DNA of 64,000 nucleotides, from IMG/VR virus record IMGVR_UViG_3300044640_001869, positions 62,001-126,000 of that record. One strand, written 5' to 3'. This document shows positions 25,524-34,180 of the stretch, piece by piece. Source of the DNA: a virus. The notes under the pieces were generated by a model. It had not been told where the DNA came from, did no database searches, and worked only from the letters and a program-made list of their open reading frames with translations. Positions within the stretch are counted from its first letter, which is position 1. Each line of letters starts with the position of its first letter. Made by a program: the position numbers and the translations under genes.

Positions 25524-26759
25524 TTAGTTTGACAGTGGGGCTTTAATTGTTGGATGTGATTGGTAATTTTTAATAGTAAACATATCTATTTCTAATTTAT
25601 CTAAATCATAATCTAAAATACCAGGGTGAATATCCAATTTAGGTAATTCAAATGGAACTCTTGTTCGTGTTGGGATACCGAACTCATCACATACTTTTGT
25701 GAATTCATCATCACTCATACCTTCTTGTAATTTACTTAAATCCAATTTATGGTTTTCATAACACATACAAACTCTTTCATCAACCCTTAACTCTCTACCA
25801 ATCTGTTCTTTGGCTTGTTCAATATGGTCTAAGTATAAGTGAGTATCACCTAAGTTTCCGATTAATTGGTCGGGAACCATATTAACAGCTTTAGCTATGA
25901 TTTCAAGTAATAAACCATATGATGCAATGTTGAATGGTAAACCTAAGAATGTATCTACAGAACGTTGATTCCACATTAAAGAGATTGCTCGTTTAGGAAT
26001 ATTGTTCATAGTTAATATCTCTTGAACTGTATTAGTTATTTTCTCATCTTCATATCCTTTTGGGTTATGCAGTTTAACAAATAACTTAATTCTTTCCTCA
26101 TCACTCAACTCTCTAGTATAAACTTGAAATCCATAATGACAAGGTGGTAAAGTCATTTGGTCCAATTCACCTACATTCCACGCATTAACCATCAATCGTC
26201 TTGAGTCTGGGTTTGTTTTAAGTTCGTTGATTAAGATAGAGATTTGGTCAATAACTGTTTGGTCCATTTCATCAAAGATTTTTTCATATGAACCATCCGT
26301 AGATAAATACATTTTCTTTTTAGTCCATCTTCTCCATTGCTTACCATACACGGGACCTAATTCACCCCACTTCTTAGCAAACTCTGTATCTGTTTTGATT
26401 TTGTTGATGAACCATTCTTTTATATTTACCATATGACTAGCATCACTAATCATTTGTTCATCTGCGTTTGGATTATGTTTTATGTAGTTAGCAAAACAAT
26501 CACCATCCCAAATATGACAATCATTATCAACAAGGAATTTGATGTTTGTATCACCACGTAAGAACCATAACAATTCAGTTACAATTCCTTTGAAAAACAT
26601 TTTCTTAGTAGTTAACAATGGAAACCCATCTTTCATATTATGACGGATTGTATAACCAAAAATGGATTTAGTTCCCGTTCCTGTTCTATCTTTCTTTTCA
26701 ACCCCATAATCTAATATGGTTTGAAGTAAATCTGTGTATTGTTTATCTAAACTATTCAT
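25524..26759 (-). CDS. thyA: Thymidylate synthase
   Basis: 411 residues; start MNSLDKQYTDLL at 26759 is preferred to the in-frame ATG at 26795, which would overlap the upstream gene. Folate/dUMP signatures: DRTGTGTKSIFGY, GFPLLTTKKMFFKGIVTELL, WFLRGDTN, active-site Cys207 in LPPCHYGFQ, and QRSVDTFLGLPFNIASYGLL. Longer than the usual 264-316 because of extra segments near 95-135 and around the KLHNPKGYEDEKI region. Makes dTMP from dUMP in the cytosol; pairs functionally with the dihydrofolate reductase at 30695. Confidence 0.97.
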   Translation of the reverse strand: MNSLDKQYTDLLQTILDYGVEKKDRTGTGTKSIFGYTIRHNMKDGFPLLTTKKMFFKGIVTELLWFLRGDTNIKFLVDNDCHIWDGDCFANYIKHNPNADEQMISDASHMVNIKEWFINKIKTDTEFAKKWGELGPVYGKQWRRWTKKKMYLSTDGSYEKIFDEMDQTVIDQISILINELKTNPDSRRLMVNAWNVGELDQMTLPPCHYGFQVYTRELSDEERIKLFVKLHNPKGYEDEKITNTVQEILTMNNIPKRAISLMWNQRSVDTFLGLPFNIASYGLLLEIIAKAVNMVPDQLIGNLGDTHLYLDHIEQAKEQIGRELRVDERVCMCYENHKLDLSKLQEGMSDDEFTKVCDEFGIPTRTRVPFELPKLDIHPGILDYDLDKLEIDMFTIKNYQSHPTIKAPLSN

Positions 26760-26760
26760 T

Positions 26761-27402
26761 TTATTTTTTCTTTTTTTTGGTTTCAGAATAAACACCTAAT
26801 GAATATCCTAACATCATTTCAAGTTTTTCTAAACTAGTGTCAGTTTTCACAGGTTTATCGTTATTATAATATATTGAACAAATAACCACTTTTTTTTGTG
26901 ATAAACTATAAACTACTTTCCAACAAATTGAAGGGATTTTCATTCCGTTTACAACAACATTTGGTGTTCCCCAATATCCACCACTATAAACAATCAATGA
27001 ATCTGTTTGAGACATTTTCCTAATTTGGGTTTCAGTTACTTTCCAAATCCCTCTATTAAGTTTTCTTGTTTGTGGTAATCTATTATAATCTCTAAAAGTT
27101 AAAGAATCAAGATGACAGTCGTAAGCAAAGTCCTCGGCATTAGCCAAATGTCCTTTATCGTATAGAGTCCCTTTATATTGATTCTCATCAACTAATTTTA
27201 GTTTTGTATCGTTCACCCAATTGGTGGCTCTTTGACACTTACCACCACCTTTATATAGTTTGTGTTTAACATATAAGGCTTGACCCAATTCTTTATTAAC
27301 GTAAGACGTGTAAGCCTCGTTTATAATTGTTGTGTCAACTTTATATTGACCTAATAATGGTAAACTTACCATTAAACATAATACTAAAAAAAATCTCTTC
27401 AT
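26761..27402 (-). CDS. Secreted DNA/RNA non-specific endonuclease
   Basis: 213 residues: signal peptide (RFFLVLCLMVSLPLLGQ) followed by a beta-beta-alpha-metal nuclease with the DRGH-type motif YDKGHLANAEDF (catalytic His) and the metal-binding Asn in PQTRKLNRGIWKVTE. These enzymes cut DNA and RNA without sequence specificity. Export would put it in the periplasm, where it could destroy competing phage DNA during entry or scavenge nucleotides. Lysine-rich C-terminus. Confidence 0.88.
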   Translation of the reverse strand: MKRFFLVLCLMVSLPLLGQYKVDTTIINEAYTSYVNKELGQALYVKHKLYKGGGKCQRATNWVNDTKLKLVDENQYKGTLYDKGHLANAEDFAYDCHLDSLTFRDYNRLPQTRKLNRGIWKVTETQIRKMSQTDSLIVYSGGYWGTPNVVVNGMKIPSICWKVVYSLSQKKVVICSIYYNNDKPVKTDTSLEKLEMMLGYSLGVYSETKKKKK

Positions 27403-27663
27403 TTATTTTGTTTCTTCAATTGTGTATTGTCCACAAATAATAACTCTTTTATGGTCTTCGTTAATCATACTAATACAAGAATTATCAATTACCTTATACG
27501 CTATTGCGTGATATTGGTATTTATGTGAATCTACAATTAAATACTTACAATGATTGTATTTGTTTTCTTCGTGTTTAACAATAAAAACAACACCTAATAT
27601 CATTAATATCATAATGATAATACCAGCTATAGCATCATATCTACTCATATAACCACCATTCAT
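27403..27663 (-). CDS. Single-pass membrane protein
   Basis: 86 residues; membrane helix at about 12-32 (GIIIMILMILGVVFIV) followed by a His/Tyr-rich outer domain with two Cys. ATGA overlap with the upstream gene and adjacency to the nuclease gene put it in the same operon. Confidence 0.65.
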   Translation of the reverse strand: MNGGYMSRYDAIAGIIIMILMILGVVFIVKHEENKYNHCKYLIVDSHKYQYHAIAYKVIDNSCISMINEDHKRVIICGQYTIEETK

Positions 27664-27962
27664 AATAAATCAGTTATTAATTTAACAACTTCACTCTTGT
27701 ATCCACCGATAGTCCATTCAGTTATGGATTCGATATTTGGGTTACCATATTTAGCACCGTTCTTGTAATTGTATATTTCACCAACCTGACCGTTGTCAAA
27801 TTCTATTTTCCAACTAACATCGGTTTTACCATCAGCACTTCCTTTACCGGGTTCACCAAATAACTCAACTAATTTATCGTAAGTTGTCACTAATTCACCT
27901 TTGTGGGATGCACCATTAACATTGATGTATTCGTCGTTATGTGTTCTATAGTTCATATTCAT
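27660..27962 (-). CDS. Phage hypothetical protein, 100 residues
   Basis: TTYDKLVELFGEPGKGSADG and WKIEFDNGQVGEIYNYKNG form a pattern I recognise from small phage proteins (a Y-x-x-L-x-x-x-F-G-x-P start, then W-x-I-x-F). Function unknown. The start could also be the second Met, 6 nt downstream. Confidence 0.7.
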   Translation of the reverse strand: MNMNYRTHNDEYINVNGASHKGELVTTYDKLVELFGEPGKGSADGKTDVSWKIEFDNGQVGEIYNYKNGAKYGNPNIESITEWTIGGYKSEVVKLITDLL

Positions 27963-27983
27963 TTGTTTTTATTTACAATATTA

Positions 27984-28022
27984 ATCAAAAAACCCCAAAC
28001 TAAAAATAATTTGGGGTTAAAT
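27984..28022 (-). terminator. Terminator
   Basis: AACCCCAA (27991-27998) / TTGGGGTT (28011-28018), T-run on the minus strand; ends the paralog cluster read from 30666. Confidence 0.8.
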
Positions 28023-28039
28023 TTTTTATATCCATAATA

Positions 28040-28462
28040 TTATAGAATATTTGAATTTTGTCTTGTTGTGTAAAGTATAGGTGTAACATTAGTTATATTA
28101 TAGGATTCTTCCAACCATTGAGTAATAGCCTGACCACACTGACCTGGGTAGTTAAGTTCAAAAGTATCTTCTAAAAACCAAACTAAATTAGCATAACTTA
28201 CAAATATCCTTTTGTATTCTAAACTTTCATCTAATACCATATAATTATCACCTTCTTGATATCTAAATAAGGTTAAATTCTCATCTTTTTCTGATTGAAC
28301 CACATCCAAATCATCAAATAGATGTAAGAAATCCATTGGGGTTTCTATATTGAAAACTTTACGAAAGTTCTCACCACTATTACCAAGTAGTTTAAATACT
28401 TTAACAGTTCCATTTTTTTTAAGAACTTTCTCTAATTTATTTTCTGTTATTAATACTTTCAT
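28040..28462 (-). CDS. Tagged GGWENF-family protein, copy 1
   Basis: 140 residues. Tag VLITENKLEKVLKKNG, then KVFKLLGNSGENFRKVFNIE and PMDFLHLFDDLDVVQSEKDE, a central strand NYMVLDESLEYKRIFVSYAN and a C-terminal helix AITQWLEESYNITNV. Most divergent of three tandem copies (with 28486 and 28894); two more copies lie at 42659 and 43083. In this copy the GGW-E-N-F core reads GNSGENF. Function unknown. Confidence 0.75.
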   Translation of the reverse strand: MKVLITENKLEKVLKKNGTVKVFKLLGNSGENFRKVFNIETPMDFLHLFDDLDVVQSEKDENLTLFRYQEGDNYMVLDESLEYKRIFVSYANLVWFLEDTFELNYPGQCGQAITQWLEESYNITNVTPILYTTRQNSNIL

Positions 28463-28485
28463 AATTTCATTTTAAATTGTTGACC

Positions 28486-28884
28486 TCACCTAACTGTGAA
28501 GAGGTTGAAAATTGTAACCCCCCTTAAATTGTAAACCTCATCCAACCACACCTTTATAAGTGATTGAATATCATTAAAGTTAAGGTGGAATCCCCACCCT
28601 CCCAAAAACGACCATATTTCATCACCATTGATGTAAACAACCTTTTTTTTTCTATCGTAAACCATATAATTATAACCTTTTTTGTTACGAAATAATGTTT
28701 GATTTTTATATTCTTCAGATTGAACTTGTTCTAAGTCATCAAATAGATGTAAGAAGTCCATCGGACTTTCAATATTAAATAGTTCACAAAAATTATCCCA
28801 ACCGCCTAACATATGAACAGTTTTTTTACTTCCTAATTGTTTAAGAACTTTCTCTAATTTATTTTCTGTTATTATTATTTTCAT
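28486..28884 (-). CDS. Tagged GGWENF-family protein, copy 2
   Basis: 132 residues: IIITENKLEKVLKQLGSKKT, HMLGGWDNFCELFNIESPMD, FLHLFDDLEQVQSEE, then YNYMVYDRKKKVVYINGDEI and the end motif VWLDEVYNLRGVTI. The short spacer to copy 3 and shared promoter-less junctions imply tandem duplication. Confidence 0.75.
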   Translation of the reverse strand: MKIIITENKLEKVLKQLGSKKTVHMLGGWDNFCELFNIESPMDFLHLFDDLEQVQSEEYKNQTLFRNKKGYNYMVYDRKKKVVYINGDEIWSFLGGWGFHLNFNDIQSLIKVWLDEVYNLRGVTIFNLFTVR

Positions 28885-28893
28885 ACTCTTATT

Positions 28894-29316
28894 TTAAATT
28901 GTAGACCTCATCCAACTCGACACATTGGAGAAAAAAGACCAATCAGTTGTGACCCCCCTTAAATTGTAGACCTCATCCAACCAATCCTGTGTAATTCTTT
29001 GAGTCTCATAATAACTAAGACCAAATTTATCATCCAAAAATGACCATATTTCATAATAATTGATATGAACTACCTCATTTTTTCTATCGTAAACCATTAA
29101 GTTTTCACCTTTTTTATAACGAAATAACGTCCAATTTTCTTTTTTTTCAGATTTAACTTGTTCCAAATCATCAAACAGATGTAAGAAGTCCATTAATGTT
29201 TCAATATTTAATACTTCGCAAAAGTTTTCCCAACCACCTAATAGTTTAATAGTTTTCCCAACTCCGGTTTGTTTAAGGACGTTTTTTACTTTATTTTCTG
29301 TTATTAATATTTTCAT
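28894..29316 (-). CDS. Tagged GGWENF-family protein, copy 3
   Basis: 140 residues: ILITENKVKNVLKQTGVGKT, IKLLGGWENFCEVLNIETL, MDFLHLFDDLEQVKSEK, VYDRKNEVVHINYYEIWSFL and QDWLDEVYNLRGVTTDWSF. Its C-terminal W-L-D-E-V-Y-N-L-R-G-V-T motif is the same type as the unit amplified in the array gene at 52215. Confidence 0.75.
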   Translation of the reverse strand: MKILITENKVKNVLKQTGVGKTIKLLGGWENFCEVLNIETLMDFLHLFDDLEQVKSEKKENWTLFRYKKGENLMVYDRKNEVVHINYYEIWSFLDDKFGLSYYETQRITQDWLDEVYNLRGVTTDWSFFSNVSSWMRSTI

Positions 29317-29318
29317 AA

Positions 29319-30230
29319 TTAAGGTAGAATTGATACACGTAATTTAAATTTCAAACCTATATTATTTCGTAATTTAATTAAACGATTATAAATTATTGTT
29401 TTAAAGGATGGATGAGTATCATCTTCATCATCATTTAATTTATAACCATGCCAGAATTTCATAAGGTTTCTATTACTCATATGTCTACGTGTTTCATCAC
29501 CATAATTTGTAAAAACCTCAAATTCTTCATCTGACTCACCCATAGATTCAATATCAATATAAACCTTTATTCCCCATTCATCGGATTCTAGAAATTTAAT
29601 TTTCATTCTTGGGTTTAAGTCGGTATAGTCGGTATAAGGATTTCCGGGTTTATTTTCTAAATGTTTAATAACCGCAACCATTTTTTTGTAACCACTATCT
29701 TCATCCGTTTTTGGATTTTTGAATACGTGAATACTTTCTCTAATCAAACCTTCCCACTTACCTGTCTTATCAAGTAATTCGAAAGCTTCATTATCATCTA
29801 TAACATCATAACCTGGCCAAGTATATGGTTTACCATTGAATGATTTAATATATAGATTTTGATGTGATGGTAGATTTTCAACGTCATAAATTTCAAATCC
29901 GTGGTCATCGGCAACTGCACCAAACCATTTTTTTAATTCATATATCTCTTCACCTGATAGATTACTAAAATCAACTTTCATATCAACAATTAATTCAACA
30001 AAATCATCATCTATAATATCATAATCCAATATGTAAAAATCGAAATACGCATCAGGGTGACTAGCAGATGTCGCATATGATACACTACAACTACCTTTAA
30101 ATTGTTCTTTAATACTATCTGACCCTGGTATAGTTTCTAACAACTTCAAAAACTTTTCAACACCACCAAAATACTTTGCAGCCTTAAAAGGACCAACCTT
30201 TTCAATTATTTTGTAAATCTTTTCTCTCAT
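29319..30230 (-). CDS. Large protein with LLGG-like N-terminal module
   Basis: 303 residues. It starts without the ITE tag but with the following module (KIIEKVGPFKAAKYFGGVEK, then F-L-K-L-L), suggesting tag loss or fusion. An unassigned alpha/beta body contains YDVENLPSHQNLYIKSFNG, and HVFKNPKTDEDSGYKKMVAV near 170-190. It lies 2 nt upstream of copy 3, in one operon from 30666. Confidence 0.65.
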   Translation of the reverse strand: MREKIYKIIEKVGPFKAAKYFGGVEKFLKLLETIPGSDSIKEQFKGSCSVSYATSASHPDAYFDFYILDYDIIDDDFVELIVDMKVDFSNLSGEEIYELKKWFGAVADDHGFEIYDVENLPSHQNLYIKSFNGKPYTWPGYDVIDDNEAFELLDKTGKWEGLIRESIHVFKNPKTDEDSGYKKMVAVIKHLENKPGNPYTDYTDLNPRMKIKFLESDEWGIKVYIDIESMGESDEEFEVFTNYGDETRRHMSNRNLMKFWHGYKLNDDEDDTHPSFKTIIYNRLIKLRNNIGLKFKLRVSILP

Positions 30231-30234
30231 AAAC

Positions 30235-30666
30235 TTAATCCATTAATGAAGGTATTACCTCACTATCTAACCAATGTTCGAATTCATAGTAATATTTACT
30301 ACCCATCTCTTTTAATACGTCTTGTAATCTAACGTCCTCATCATTTTCTGAAATTACAGAAGGGAAATCAATGTCTACTAAATAACCTCTCTTATCGGCA
30401 ACAAACACACCAAAGAACTCATCACCATAAAATACCACCTCACAGTAATATTCAAATTCATTCTCACTAACTTGTGTGGTATGTGAGTAAGTTAGTTTTA
30501 ACGGCATTCCAGCAATTTCAGTTTTAAAAACCATACCTTCTTTATCGGCAACACCGTAATCCTCATTACCGTAACCGGCATTACTATACTCTTCATCATC
30601 ATAAACATCTTGTTCCAACAAGTGTTTAAATTTCTTATACTGACTTTCTGTTATTATTATTTTCAT
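30235..30666 (-). CDS. Tagged acidic protein
   Basis: Start at 30666 (IIITESQYKKFKHLLEQ) chosen over an in-frame ATG at 30786 because the tag begins there and TATTTAT lies 5 nt upstream; the longer frame would overlap the dihydrofolate reductase gene. HLLE|QDV is a clear L/I-x-E site. The mature part is acidic and beta-rich (MPLKLTYSHTTQVSENEFEY, VVFYGDEFFGVFVADKRGYL). Function unknown. Confidence 0.75.
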   Translation of the reverse strand: MKIIITESQYKKFKHLLEQDVYDDEEYSNAGYGNEDYGVADKEGMVFKTEIAGMPLKLTYSHTTQVSENEFEYYCEVVFYGDEFFGVFVADKRGYLVDIDFPSVISENDEDVRLQDVLKEMGSKYYYEFEHWLDSEVIPSLMD

Positions 30667-30671
30667 ATCTA

Positions 30672-30678
30672 ATAAATA
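30672..30678 (-). promoter_or_regulatory. TATTTAT box, 5 nt from start at 30666
   Basis: Supports the tag Met as start. Confidence 0.55.
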
Positions 30679-30694
30679 TGTTATAATTAGGTTA

Positions 30695-31060
30695 ATGAAA
30701 GCTATAATCGCAGTAAATAACCTTGGTTTTATCGGTTTAGACGATAAATTACTATGGAAATCATCGGAAGACCTTAAACACTTCAAAAAACTTACCCTAA
30801 ATCAAATTTTATTAGTCGGTTTCAGAACTTTTAACGGACTACCACCACTCAAAGATAGAACTCTAATCGTTGATGAAAGAGAAGAGTATATAACTATTGT
30901 CGATTGGTGTATTGGGGGTAAAAAAACATATGAAAAATATTGTCACTTATTCACAGAATTACATATTAGTCATATAAACAATAATGATATCGGAAATGTT
31001 ACATTTCCTGACCTAACAAATATTAATCCAAACTGTATAATTACAAATTATTACTTCTAA
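30695..31060 (+). CDS. Compact dihydrofolate reductase
   Basis: 121 residues, shorter than the usual 159-170, yet the DHFR landmarks are in place: KAIIAVNNLGFIGLDDKLLW (start strand and Met20-like loop), SEDLKHFKKLTL, ILLVGFRTFNGLPPL, TLIV, CIGGKKTYEKY and ELHISHINN. It reduces dihydrofolate and complements thymidylate synthase at 25524. The truncations fall in loops and the C-terminal strand. Confidence 0.88.
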   Translation: MKAIIAVNNLGFIGLDDKLLWKSSEDLKHFKKLTLNQILLVGFRTFNGLPPLKDRTLIVDEREEYITIVDWCIGGKKTYEKYCHLFTELHISHINNNDIGNVTFPDLTNINPNCIITNYYF

Positions 31061-31066
31061 TAGTAA

Positions 31067-31073
31067 TATTTAT
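31067..31073 (+). promoter_or_regulatory. TATTTAT box, 4 nt from start at 31078
   Basis: Lies just after the dihydrofolate reductase stop codon. Confidence 0.6.
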
Positions 31074-31077
31074 TAGT

Positions 31078-31935
31078 ATGAAAAATACTTTAAACGAAGA
31101 AATATATCGAATGAAAACAATGATGGGTATTGTTACTGAAAGTAAAATGTCCTTACCAATGAAAATTAGCGGTGAATACACCGTACCTAATAGTGCACCT
31201 AACAAAGGTGACGCATTACACTCATTCAACCGTAGAATATCTGACGGATTTGGTGGTTATATGTTAACCGGTAATCCCCCATCTAAATGGAGTCCATATA
31301 TTAAGTTTAATCAAGGTAAAAGTATTAATCAAGCGTTAGAAGAACTATGGAATGAAGGTATTAATCCTGACATAACTAATTTAAAAATTCAAGTAGATTC
31401 AAAAACATATACTGTTAAATGGTCCGCAACCATTGATGAAAGTGATGACGGTAACGCATATATCGGGGTTTCAAGTGTCGGGTCTGCCGGTGGTAGTGCC
31501 GATTCAAGAGCCCAAGGTCAAATTGAAGGTATGAAAAGAAGAGTTACAGGTGGTAAAGATTTTACCCTTGTTCTTGATTTTAAAAACCCTACCGGTATCT
31601 ACATCAGACAATTCTTTTACAAATACACAAACCCTAGTAGATTCAAACCTCACGATGGGGGTCCTTTTGTTAAAAAGAAAATTAAGAAGAATAATGATGT
31701 GGTTAAAAAAGACAGTGACAATAAAATTAAATTATCTATTGATAATTTTTTTAAGAGTTGGAAACCTGGTGAATATAAATTAAAAACTGATAAAATGTGG
31801 ACTTATAGATTAACAAACGATAAAGAATGGGAGGCTAAAACATCGGGTGGTGATTTTGTTAATCTTAAATCGGTATTGTCTGATGAAAATTATAAAACCG
31901 CATTAGAAATCCTAAAAGACGCTACTAAAATTTAA
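31078..31935 (+). CDS. Tagged protein, EEIYRMK-type leader
   Basis: The leader LNEEIYRMKTMMGIVTE is a second tag style; IVTE|SKM is a plausible maturation point. Residues 30-200 form a beta-rich domain (SGEYTVPNSAPNKGDALHSF, YIGVSSVGSAGGSADSRAQG) possibly of OmpA/peptidoglycan-binding type, and the last 70 residues a separate module with WKPGEYKLKTDKMWTYRLT. TATTTAT lies exactly 4 nt before the ATG. Function unknown. Confidence 0.7.
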   Translation: MKNTLNEEIYRMKTMMGIVTESKMSLPMKISGEYTVPNSAPNKGDALHSFNRRISDGFGGYMLTGNPPSKWSPYIKFNQGKSINQALEELWNEGINPDITNLKIQVDSKTYTVKWSATIDESDDGNAYIGVSSVGSAGGSADSRAQGQIEGMKRRVTGGKDFTLVLDFKNPTGIYIRQFFYKYTNPSRFKPHDGGPFVKKKIKKNNDVVKKDSDNKIKLSIDNFFKSWKPGEYKLKTDKMWTYRLTNDKEWEAKTSGGDFVNLKSVLSDENYKTALEILKDATKI

Positions 31936-32315
31936 GCAACAGGTGTGTAACTTTCAATAATAAAACACATAGGGGGTCTTTTGTATTTACCTCTAAATTT
32001 TAATAAAACATTTGCACATTTTTCAATTTTAGTCATATAATCCCAATCAATCATTTTTGTTGTATTAACTGTTATGTTTAATCGGTTATAGTATTCATCA
32101 TATTCAACATCAATACGTAAATAGATTTTAATTGTTTTATTAATTAATAAGGTGAAGTCGTTAATGAATTCATCAGGGTTAAAATCGGATATAACTGATT
32201 GTGGGTGTATATAAACACCACCAATCTGAGTATCAATCTTCCTACCTGATTTCACTCTATATGAAATCATTGTAGAATTTAACTCAACCGGCATATTAAA
32301 CATATTACAACTCAT
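31932..32315 (-). CDS. Hypothetical protein, 127 residues
   Basis: No family recognised. Beta-rich, with IDTQIGGVYIHPQSVISDFN and YNRLNITVNTTKMIDWDYMT. Overlaps the convergent tagged gene by 4 nt. The first Met-Ser-Cys-Asn-Met leaves a choice of starts (32315 or 32303). Confidence 0.6.
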   Translation of the reverse strand: MSCNMFNMPVELNSTMISYRVKSGRKIDTQIGGVYIHPQSVISDFNPDEFINDFTLLINKTIKIYLRIDVEYDEYYNRLNITVNTTKMIDWDYMTKIEKCANVLLKFRGKYKRPPMCFIIESYTPVA

Positions 32316-32340
32316 AATCTAAAATATAAATAATATTAAA

Positions 32341-32371
32341 TTAAAAAACCACCTGATGAGGTGGTTTTTTG
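32341..32371 (-). terminator. Terminator
   Basis: AACCACCT (32347-32354) / AGGTGGTT (32359-32366) with A and T runs, below the 62-residue gene. Confidence 0.8.
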
Positions 32372-32560
32372 TTATGACATTAATTTTTTAATTGCCATCA
32401 TTATTTGAATCTGCTTATTTTCCAAAACTCGTATTCTTGTGTTTTGTTCATCATTCATTTCAAAATTCTCGGCTTTAACTTCTGATATTAAATTACCGAC
32501 TCTTGTATGTTCGTTTAATAACTCACCATACATTCTAGCTTTACTTTCGTTGTTCATCAT
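32372..32560 (-). CDS. Small coiled-coil protein, 62 residues
   Basis: Helical throughout (RMYGELLNEHTRVGNLISEV; RIRVLENKQIQIMMAIKKLM), a possible dimeric coiled coil. No family recognised. It may start at the second Met (32557). Confidence 0.6.
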   Translation of the reverse strand: MMNNESKARMYGELLNEHTRVGNLISEVKAENFEMNDEQNTRIRVLENKQIQIMMAIKKLMS

Positions 32561-32599
32561 ATTTTTAAATTTAAGTATTTTAATTTTATAGTCAATTAA

Positions 32600-33217
32600 T
32601 TATTCAAAGAATGAATCAACATATTCAATTTCAATATCAATGTCACCACTCATTTTATTAACATAGTTTTTCATCATATAATCATAAACAAGACCAATAG
32701 CACTTTCACGATAATCTTCAACAGTCTCATTCCATTCATCATCATCATCGTCACCAATTGCACTTAATACCTCACCAACATTCTCTTTATCAATAATTGC
32801 GTTATTAAGATTAAAATTTAAATAATAAAGTATAAGTATTTCATCATCAAGTCTTAATTCATTAATTTCAAATTCCAAATAATTGTCATTATCTTTATAT
32901 GTGAACTTAATCGGTTTTGTACTATCATAATACTCTGAATAAGTCCCTATATGATGTTTCATTCCAAATTCATCTAATATTGATAGATTTGTTATACCGT
33001 GTTTTTTATTCCAATCGGTAACCCATAATCTAACTAACTTATCCGGTGTAATATAGTAACCTGTTTTATTTAACCCAGGGTCATCATCAATATATTTTTT
33101 AACGTTAAATACTTTAGCCATTCTGAAGTCGTAACTAGCATACCCCTGTTTATCCCACTTATTATAGAAAATCTTTTTTAAATCTTCTAATTTACTTTCA
33201 CTTATTATAACTTTCAT
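32600..33217 (-). CDS. Tagged KYWDK-family protein, copy 1
   Basis: 205 residues: tag VIISESKLEDLKKIF, then FYNKWDKQGYASYDFRMAKV, a W-V-T-D-W helix and, near the end, YDYMMKNYVNKMSGDIDIEI. It shares order and motifs with the next upstream gene (33220) and partly with 34564, so the three form a local family. Function unknown; acidic stretch at 152-160. Confidence 0.7.
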   Translation of the reverse strand: MKVIISESKLEDLKKIFYNKWDKQGYASYDFRMAKVFNVKKYIDDDPGLNKTGYYITPDKLVRLWVTDWNKKHGITNLSILDEFGMKHHIGTYSEYYDSTKPIKFTYKDNDNYLEFEINELRLDDEILILYYLNFNLNNAIIDKENVGEVLSAIGDDDDDEWNETVEDYRESAIGLVYDYMMKNYVNKMSGDIDIEIEYVDSFFE

Positions 33218-33219
33218 AA

Positions 33220-33837
33220 TTAATAATGTTCAATTTCAAGTTTAAACTCACCCATTCGGGATACATAGTTTTTCATAAAATATTTATGAAGTAACCAAGC
33301 AACTTCACCTCTATACTCATCATATATCTCCCAATATTCATCTTCATCTATATCATCACTAGCGTATTCGTCATTGTCATATCCATAAGGATATACTTCA
33401 TTAAATGTTCTACCGTTCCAACTTATATCTCTTAACTCACTAGTAATCATTTCAAACCAAACATCAAGTGTTCTATCATTTAGATTAAAATCCATACTAT
33501 GGATTCTTACTTTACAACTAATATTACCATCACTAACTTCAATATCTGTATATCCACCACGTCTATCAGGCCAAGTATATATATGTTTAGAAACTGTTGA
33601 ATTATAAAATGGTCCAAAATCTTTTTCTAATATAGATATGGGGGTAATATTATTGACTTCATTCCACTCATCAACCAACGCCTCTACTCTCATCACCATT
33701 TGACCTGGAATTTTAAATAACTGTAAAAATGATTTATCTGATGTAGCAAACCCTTTCTTATCCCAATATTTAAAACAAATCTGTTTTAATAAGTCATTAT
33801 TCCCAAATAATTGAGCTTCACTAATTAATATTTTCAT
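33220..33837 (-). CDS. Tagged KYWDK-family protein, copy 2
   Basis: The start at 33837 (ILISEAQLFGNNDLLKQI) is set by TATTTAT exactly 4 nt upstream; an in-frame ATG 33 nt earlier is less likely. Motifs parallel copy 1: CFKYWDKKGFATSDKSFLQL, VEALVDEWNEVNNI, and LLHKYFMKNYVSRMGEFKLE. Two nt separate it from copy 1. Confidence 0.75.
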   Translation of the reverse strand: MKILISEAQLFGNNDLLKQICFKYWDKKGFATSDKSFLQLFKIPGQMVMRVEALVDEWNEVNNITPISILEKDFGPFYNSTVSKHIYTWPDRRGGYTDIEVSDGNISCKVRIHSMDFNLNDRTLDVWFEMITSELRDISWNGRTFNEVYPYGYDNDEYASDDIDEDEYWEIYDEYRGEVAWLLHKYFMKNYVSRMGEFKLEIEHY

Positions 33838-33841
33838 ATTA

Positions 33842-33848
33842 ATAAATA
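33842..33848 (-). promoter_or_regulatory. TATTTAT box, 4 nt from start at 33837
   Basis: Decides the start of a KYWDK-family gene. Confidence 0.6.
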
Positions 33849-33896
33849 TGTTATTGCTACAATAAACCAACCTAGTTTATCGTAGCAAATTTATGT

Positions 33897-34151
33897 TTAT
33901 CGTTTTATTTCCAAATCTTTGAATGAATCAGGGTTGATAAACTCACTATGTAAATGATTGATAACTGATTCAAATATCTCACCCTCAGTCTTATGACCTT
34001 TTTCACCGGCCATTCTTATCATCATACTTAAAGCTGCAACACTAACTGTTAACAGTTCTGAATAATTAGTCAAACCTTTATTAGATTTTAAATCCAAATA
34101 CATTCGCCCATCTTCACGAACTTCATACCCTATAATTAAACTATTTTCCAT
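33897..34151 (-). CDS. Phage hypothetical protein, 84 residues
   Basis: LIIGYEVREDGRMYLDLKSN, then a helix LLTVSVAALSMMIRMAGEKG and INHLHSEFINPDSFKDLEI. Untagged. Pattern seen in other phages without a function. The 60 nt below it (33838-33896) hold only the TATTTAT box of the next gene. Confidence 0.65.
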   Translation of the reverse strand: MENSLIIGYEVREDGRMYLDLKSNKGLTNYSELLTVSVAALSMMIRMAGEKGHKTEGEIFESVINHLHSEFINPDSFKDLEIKR

Positions 34152-34180
34152 AAGGTAAAAATAATGAAATTAAATTAAAC

